Part shown: piece after piece, positions 59,650 through 64,000 of the stretch | How the letters are laid out: each line of letters opens with the position of its first letter | Numbering within the stretch: position 1 is the first letter of the stretch | DNA from: Isoetes taiwanensis | Lineage: Eukaryota; Streptophyta; Lycopodiopsida; Isoetales; Isoetaceae | Direction: 5' to 3' | Length of the DNA: 64,000 nucleotides | Assembly (NCBI GenBank): GCA_021234155.1 | Contig: JAJEKV010000205.1 | Coordinates: 169,501-233,500 of the forward strand | The notes under the pieces: model-generated | Database searches by the model: none | Told to the model about the DNA's origin: nothing | Seen by the model: only the letters and a program-made list of their open reading frames with translations | Program-made: the position numbers and the translations under genes

Positions 59650-61797
59650 ATGAATTCTATGGAGCACCTTGGATTTTGTGTCTTTAGTGCCAGCCAAATT
59701 GAGAATCTTGCTAGCTATGCAGAGGCCTTGCGCACTTGTGCGCACAGCGGGTCTCTAATAGAGGGAAAGAGGATTCATGCTCAATTGATCAGAATTGGAT
59801 ATGGGAATAAATCTTTAGGAAACCGTCTCATGGAGTTGTATGCCATTTGCCATAGTTTGGATGATGCCCATTTGGTATTAAAGCTGATGCCCCGCCCTAG
59901 AAATGTATTTGCATGGAATTCAATAATTGCTGCTTATGTTCGTGAAGGGAACAGGGAGTTGTCCCTTGAGCTTTTTGAACAAATGCAGCAAGAGGGCACC
60001 ATGGCAAATAAATTTTCATATAGTATCTTGCTCACTTTGTTCGTTTTTCCTGAAGCTTTGGTATGGGGCCAGAGGATCCATTGCAATATTTTGATCAGTG
60101 GATTAGATTCTGATGTACTTGTTGGGACTGCACTAGTTAAAATGTATGCAAGATGTGGAAGTTTGAGAATTGCCGGCATGGTCTTCGATAGGCTAGGTTG
60201 TCATAGAGATGTTGTCTGTTGGACTGCCATGATTACAGCACATGCGAAGAATAGAATCAGCTCTGAGGCGCTGCTACTCTTTGAACAAATGCAAAGAGAA
60301 GGTGTGGAACCCAACACTGTTACATTTCTAGGCATCCTAGGTGCTTTTAGAAATGCAAAAGATTTATGGAGAGCCAAATGGATGCATGCTTGTATCTTAT
60401 TTAAGGAAATTGACTTGGATATTATCCTCGCCAATGCAATTATAAGTATGTATGCGAAGTGCGAAAGTTCAGGATTTGCACAAAGCGAATTTGAGAGAAT
60501 GTTGGAGCGAAATATAGTTACCTGGAACATGATTATTAGTATGCATGCTCAGGAAGGCAATATTATAGCTGCTTTTTACCATTTTGAGAAATTGCAGCAT
60601 GTGAATATGAGACCAGATAAAGTTACATTTCTCAATATACTTGGAGTATGTGATGCACCAGAATTAGTAACGCATGCAAAAATACTGCATGCATACATTA
60701 TAAGTGATGGAGACAGGATTAATATTGAGATTGCAACTTGTCTCACAGACACGTATGGTAAGTGTGGAAATCTGGACATGGCAGGCAACATCTTTGAGCA
60801 TATGGAGAAGCACAACATTATATCTTGGAATGCCTTGCTTACTGCTTATACACACAATGAATATAACAGAGAAACCTTTTATCTGTTTAAGCAGATGCAA
60901 GAAGGGGGTATACTACCAGATAGCGTTACTTTTATTAACATTCTTAATGCATGTTCTTCTCTGGCAGATTTGCCCAGAGGCAAGTGGATGCATGGCTACA
61001 TTATAGGCACTAGTTTTTTGCTGGATAATATTGTCAGGACAGCGCTTCTCAATTTGTATGGGAAGTGTGGATGTGTTGCAATTGCAAAGGAAGAATTTGA
61101 TATGATACATGAACCAGACATGGTGTCATGGACTGCCATGGTCAGTGTGTATGCATATAATGGCTTTTGTAAATTGGCTTTGCATTTGTTCAAATTAATG
61201 AGGACTGAAGGTATTATACCAAACCAAGCTACGTTTCTTGCTGCCATTGATGCATGTGCAAGTGTGGCAGCCTTAGTTGAAGGCAGAAGAATCCACACCT
61301 GTATCATATCAAGTGGATTACAATGGGATGTTATCCTTTCAACTGCCCTCCTTAATATGTATGGGAAGTGTGGTAGATGGGGGGATGTTTCTGAGTTACT
61401 CTGGTACACACCTGGACACAATGTCGTGACATGGTCTGCACTCATTGTGGCATGTGCCCAAAATGGCCATGCAAATGATGCCATCCAACTGGTAGGCAGA
61501 ATGCTGATAAATGGCATGATACCAAATGATATATGTTTTATTGGTTTACTATGTGCATGTAGCTATGCAAACCGGCTTCATGATGGCTGCCATTGGTTTA
61601 TGTTCATGGGCCAAGCTTTACATATGGCAGTAGGAGTTCAACATTATGGATGCTTGATCGACTTAGTTGGAAAGATGGGATGGAAGGATGAGACTATAGA
61701 TATCATTGCTAACATGTGGTGTCAGCCAACAGACACAATGTGGGTGTCCATGCTTGGTGCATGCCAAGTGCATGATGATTTTGATGTAGGATAGCGA
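59650..61797 (+). pseudogene. PLS-class PPR protein truncated in the E1 motif
   Basis: A single open frame of 715 codons from ATG at 59650 (MNSMEHLGFCVFSASQ), with a second ATG at 59659. It is a regular series of P, L and S motifs, with landmarks EALRTCAHSGSLIEGKRIHA, NRLMELYAICHSLDDA, NVFAWNSIIAAYVREGN, DVVCWTAMITAHAK, NIVTWNMIISMHAQEGN, NIISWNALLTAYTHNEYN, DMVSWTAMVSVYAYNGF and NVVTWSALIVACAQNGHAND, about 19 repeats in all. Such proteins direct C-to-U editing in plastids or mitochondria. The frame ends TMWVSMLGACQVHDDFDVG, in the middle of E1, at TAG (61795). The next bases still read RAACHSVGERI and, in another frame, ESEYCSVYAV, so E/E+ sequence decays downstream. It may be a recent pseudogene, or a truncated protein that needs a DYW partner. 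The N-terminus has no strong presequence. Confidence 0.7.
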
Positions 61798-62865
61798 GCT
61801 GCATGTCATAGTGTTGGGGAGAGAATCTGAATACTGCAGTGTATGCTGTTGACGTCAGCAGGCATGCCGTAAGGGGCTTGGCATCATATACTTTGCTTTA
61901 GTATGTGAATAAACCCACATAAGCAGGCAAGCTTTACTGACATAACTTCAAAAAAGCATTTATACAATTGGCAACTATTAACCTATACTAATCTGTCTCT
62001 TATGGTAGGGATTCACATGTTAGTTCTACTAATAGTTTGTTTAGCTTATACTTCTTCACAACCTTTAGCAATCTGCAAAATCACGAGCTTGGCAAAAGGT
62101 TGGAACAAACATTTTGCCAAGCTTGCTTTTGATAGAAGATGTGTATTTGCCTTCATGCGTCATATCAAGCGATTCTTGATATAATTTCCTTTCTCTTCCA
62201 TATATTCTTGTTCAGATTGTGAAGAGGATTGGCGTCTTTGTCTTATACCAAGATTAGTTGCATTTTTATTGGGTTCGACTTAGATAACTTGTCTAATTGA
62301 TGTTTGAGCATCCATGTTCTGTACTTTATTGAAAGTTTGGCAAGCTAATGTGCCAAACAATCGTGAACATACACTCATGGTATTGCAAAGAATAGGCGGT
62401 GAATGGAGGTTTTATCTCATCAAGGTGGTCAAGGATTTTCCTCTTGCATCCTCTATATGTGGCCCAAGTCTATATATGACTCGCATTTATGATGGCTTGT
62501 TTCCAGGATTAGACATCTTCACGATCAATTCTGCTAGTCCGCCCCCTTTCTAAGCTCACCATTACACGTCTAACTCATTCTGGGAGTTGTACACATACTT
62601 GGAGAATAGAAAATATAGTTAAAGATATACTGGAGAGTTTTAGTGTGGAGGTTTGACCTTAATGTTCCTAGTTCTTCACGAACTAAGTGAGCCGAACATT
62701 TGTTATGATCTCGGCCTGTGGCAGTTATGCGAGAAGCATGGAAGTTTGGCACTGCAGAAAAGCTTGACATCATGGTGGTTATTGCTGCAGGGACTAAAGT
62801 AAAGCCGAGTGTTCTGGATTTAATTGGAGAACTAGATTTGTAAACAATAGTTCTTGGTCATATGT
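61798..62865. other. No gene seen after the PPR
   Basis: Decayed PPR E-region traces up to about 61,870, then AT-rich sequence. A 79-codon frame at 62,314 (GGEWRFYLIKVVKDFPLASS) has no family I recognise. Confidence 0.5.
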
Positions 62866-62869
62866 TGTA

Positions 62870-64000
62870 TAATTTCGCTCGACGGAATTAAACTTTCGCT
62901 TTCATGAGCCACTACGCGAGCTTGATGCATTAATATAGCCCCAACTGCTTGACCACAAGCATCGGTATAAATCTCAAAGGATTCATTTCGGGTACCTTTA
63001 GTATGGGACTACTAATCAACAACTCTTTCATAAGCTTAAAAGCTTCTTGTTAGCTTTATCTCATGCATACTCTCGATCTTTCTTTAAAAGATCCTGAGTA
63101 AAACTACTACCATGGAAAATTTCAGCACAAATTTCCTATAGTACGTAGCCAAACTCGAAAAACTTTTCAATTCGGAAACATTTTCAGGTGGTAGCCAGTC
63201 TTGCACTACTTGCATCTTACTTGGATCCGGCGCACTACCTCCTCCAAAAGAATGTGTCTTAGGTAAACAACCCTTTGCTTAAGAAAATCACACTTGGATA
63301 TATTAGCATAAAGTTTCTGCATGCAAAGGTCTTGCAATACTTGCTCCAAACGAGCAAAATGCTCTTCTAAAGTTTGTGAATATGCAAGTATATCATCTAA
63401 GAACACCTCCACAACATATCCAAGCTTTAGAGAATACTTGTTTCATCAACCTAATAAAGGCCGCGAGGATATTCGTGAGACTAAACGACATCATTAAGAA
63501 TATATAATGCCCTTGATTAGTTCTAAATGCCATCTTAGGTTCATCGCCTTCCTGATTCCTAATTTGATGATATCCACTACGTAGATTGATTTTAGTGAAC
63601 CACTTGGAGATTCCTAATTTGATGATATCCACTACGCAGATTGATTTTAGTGAACCACTTGGCTCCTCCAAGACGATCTAAAATCTCATCTATCCGAGGC
63701 AATGGATACCTATCCTTGATAGTTGCCTTGTTAAGAGCGCGATAGTCTATGCACAGTCGCATAGTTCCATCCTTCTTCTTAACAAGCAAAACTGGACTTG
63801 CAAAAAGCGACTTACTTGGCTTAATAAATTCTCTTGCAAGCAATTCTTTAATTTAATGCTTAACTTCCTCTAACTAAGACTAAACGGAGTACATACTATT
63901 GGCTTGACCTCTGGTTCAAGCGAATTTCATGCTCAACATCCTGAGAAGACGATAGCACTTCCGACCCAGGAACTCATCTGTAAATCTTTTCAAAAGATTT
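62870..64000 (-). mobile_element. Ty3/gypsy pol fragment (RT and RNase H), runs off the window
   Basis: Minus strand, in order: [74 protein letters not shown] (63,843-63,592), then EGDEPKMAFRTNQGHYIFLM, VFLDDILAYSQTLEEHFARL (the YVDD-type box here FLDD), ISKCDFLKQRVVYL, and RNase H with YTDACGQAVGAILMHQARVV (about 62,985-62,905). The order RT then RNase H and the wording are chromovirus/Ty3-type. A 55-bp tandem duplication (63554-63663) repeats [15 protein letters not shown] out of frame and further shifts occur, so it is inactive. Protease and gag would lie past 64,000. Confidence 0.92.
63554..63663. repeat. 55-bp tandem duplication in Ty3 RT
   Basis: GATTCCTAATTTGATGATAT starts at 63554 and again at 63609. 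The 55-bp copies differ at one or two bases, and 55 is not a multiple of three. Confidence 0.93.

Noticed and set aside
60996-61517. 173-codon minus-strand frame in the PLS-PPR
   Set aside because: Antisense of PPR motifs; no independent signal.

Overview
The window is nuclear DNA of a land plant. It carries short spliced introns, plant-only families (ERECTA-type receptor kinase, CRINKLY4-type receptor, BAHD acyltransferase, P- and PLS-class PPR proteins, a Pro/Ser-rich cell-wall protein, plastid-type lipoyl synthase), several LINE lineages, an L1-like element, Ty3/gypsy pieces, a tRNA-derived SINE and a Helitron-type end. The PLS-PPR sequence style and the load of broken genes suggest a large-genome non-seed vascular plant (fern or lycophyte), but this is inference; no species marker is visible.

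Layout. 1-7,415: a satellite array with a unit of about 910 bp, itself built on a GAATCT sub-repeat, ending at an (AT)n-centred palindrome past which the sub-repeat appears inverted. 8,400-10,865 (minus): relic of a plastid lipoyl synthase gene with a SINE in it. 12,356-13,590 (minus): LINE 3' half. 14,240-21,000: gene graveyard holding a CRINKLY4-like fragment, a BAHD fragment cut by an RT-less LINE, and an ERECTA-like relic lacking its kinase core. 23,140-24,693: an apparently intact two-exon P-class PPR gene whose 3.2-kb block recurs as a pseudogene at 55,860-58,848. 26,300-29,570: non-coding with a Helitron 3' end. 29,626-32,437 (minus): a LINE 3' end and a polyA-tailed L1-like element beside it. 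32,455-32,800: an LTR edge with a tRNA-Met-type primer-binding site.

36,541-46,713 is the most unusual region: a tandemly duplicated, decayed multi-exon gene of unrecognised family, encoding a WVVDGQ-S-VRA stretch that recalls the DGQH/DGHR box of ParB/Srx-like folds. It is embedded in three classes of palindromic repeat (TTCTCGACTC/GAGTCGAGAA arrays, ACTTTCTCGACT/AGTCGAGAAAGT intron arrays, and stems of about 24 bp). One palindrome array is split by a 2.2-kb solo-LTR-like insertion with a perfect 5-bp target duplication.

47,360-53,000: LINE copies with a shared 3' end and swapped microsatellite tails, one splitting a diverged 236-bp repeat. 53,554-55,554 (minus): an intact extensin/AGP-like gene. 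59,650-61,797: a PLS-class PPR frame ending inside its E1 motif at a probable GAG-to-TAG change. 62,870-64,000 (minus): Ty3/gypsy pol running off the window.

Only three coding regions look full-length or nearly so: the 484-aa PPR, the 666-aa Pro/Ser-rich protein and the 714-aa PLS-PPR. There is no operon logic; the region is shaped by retroelement insertion, segmental and tandem duplication, and decay.
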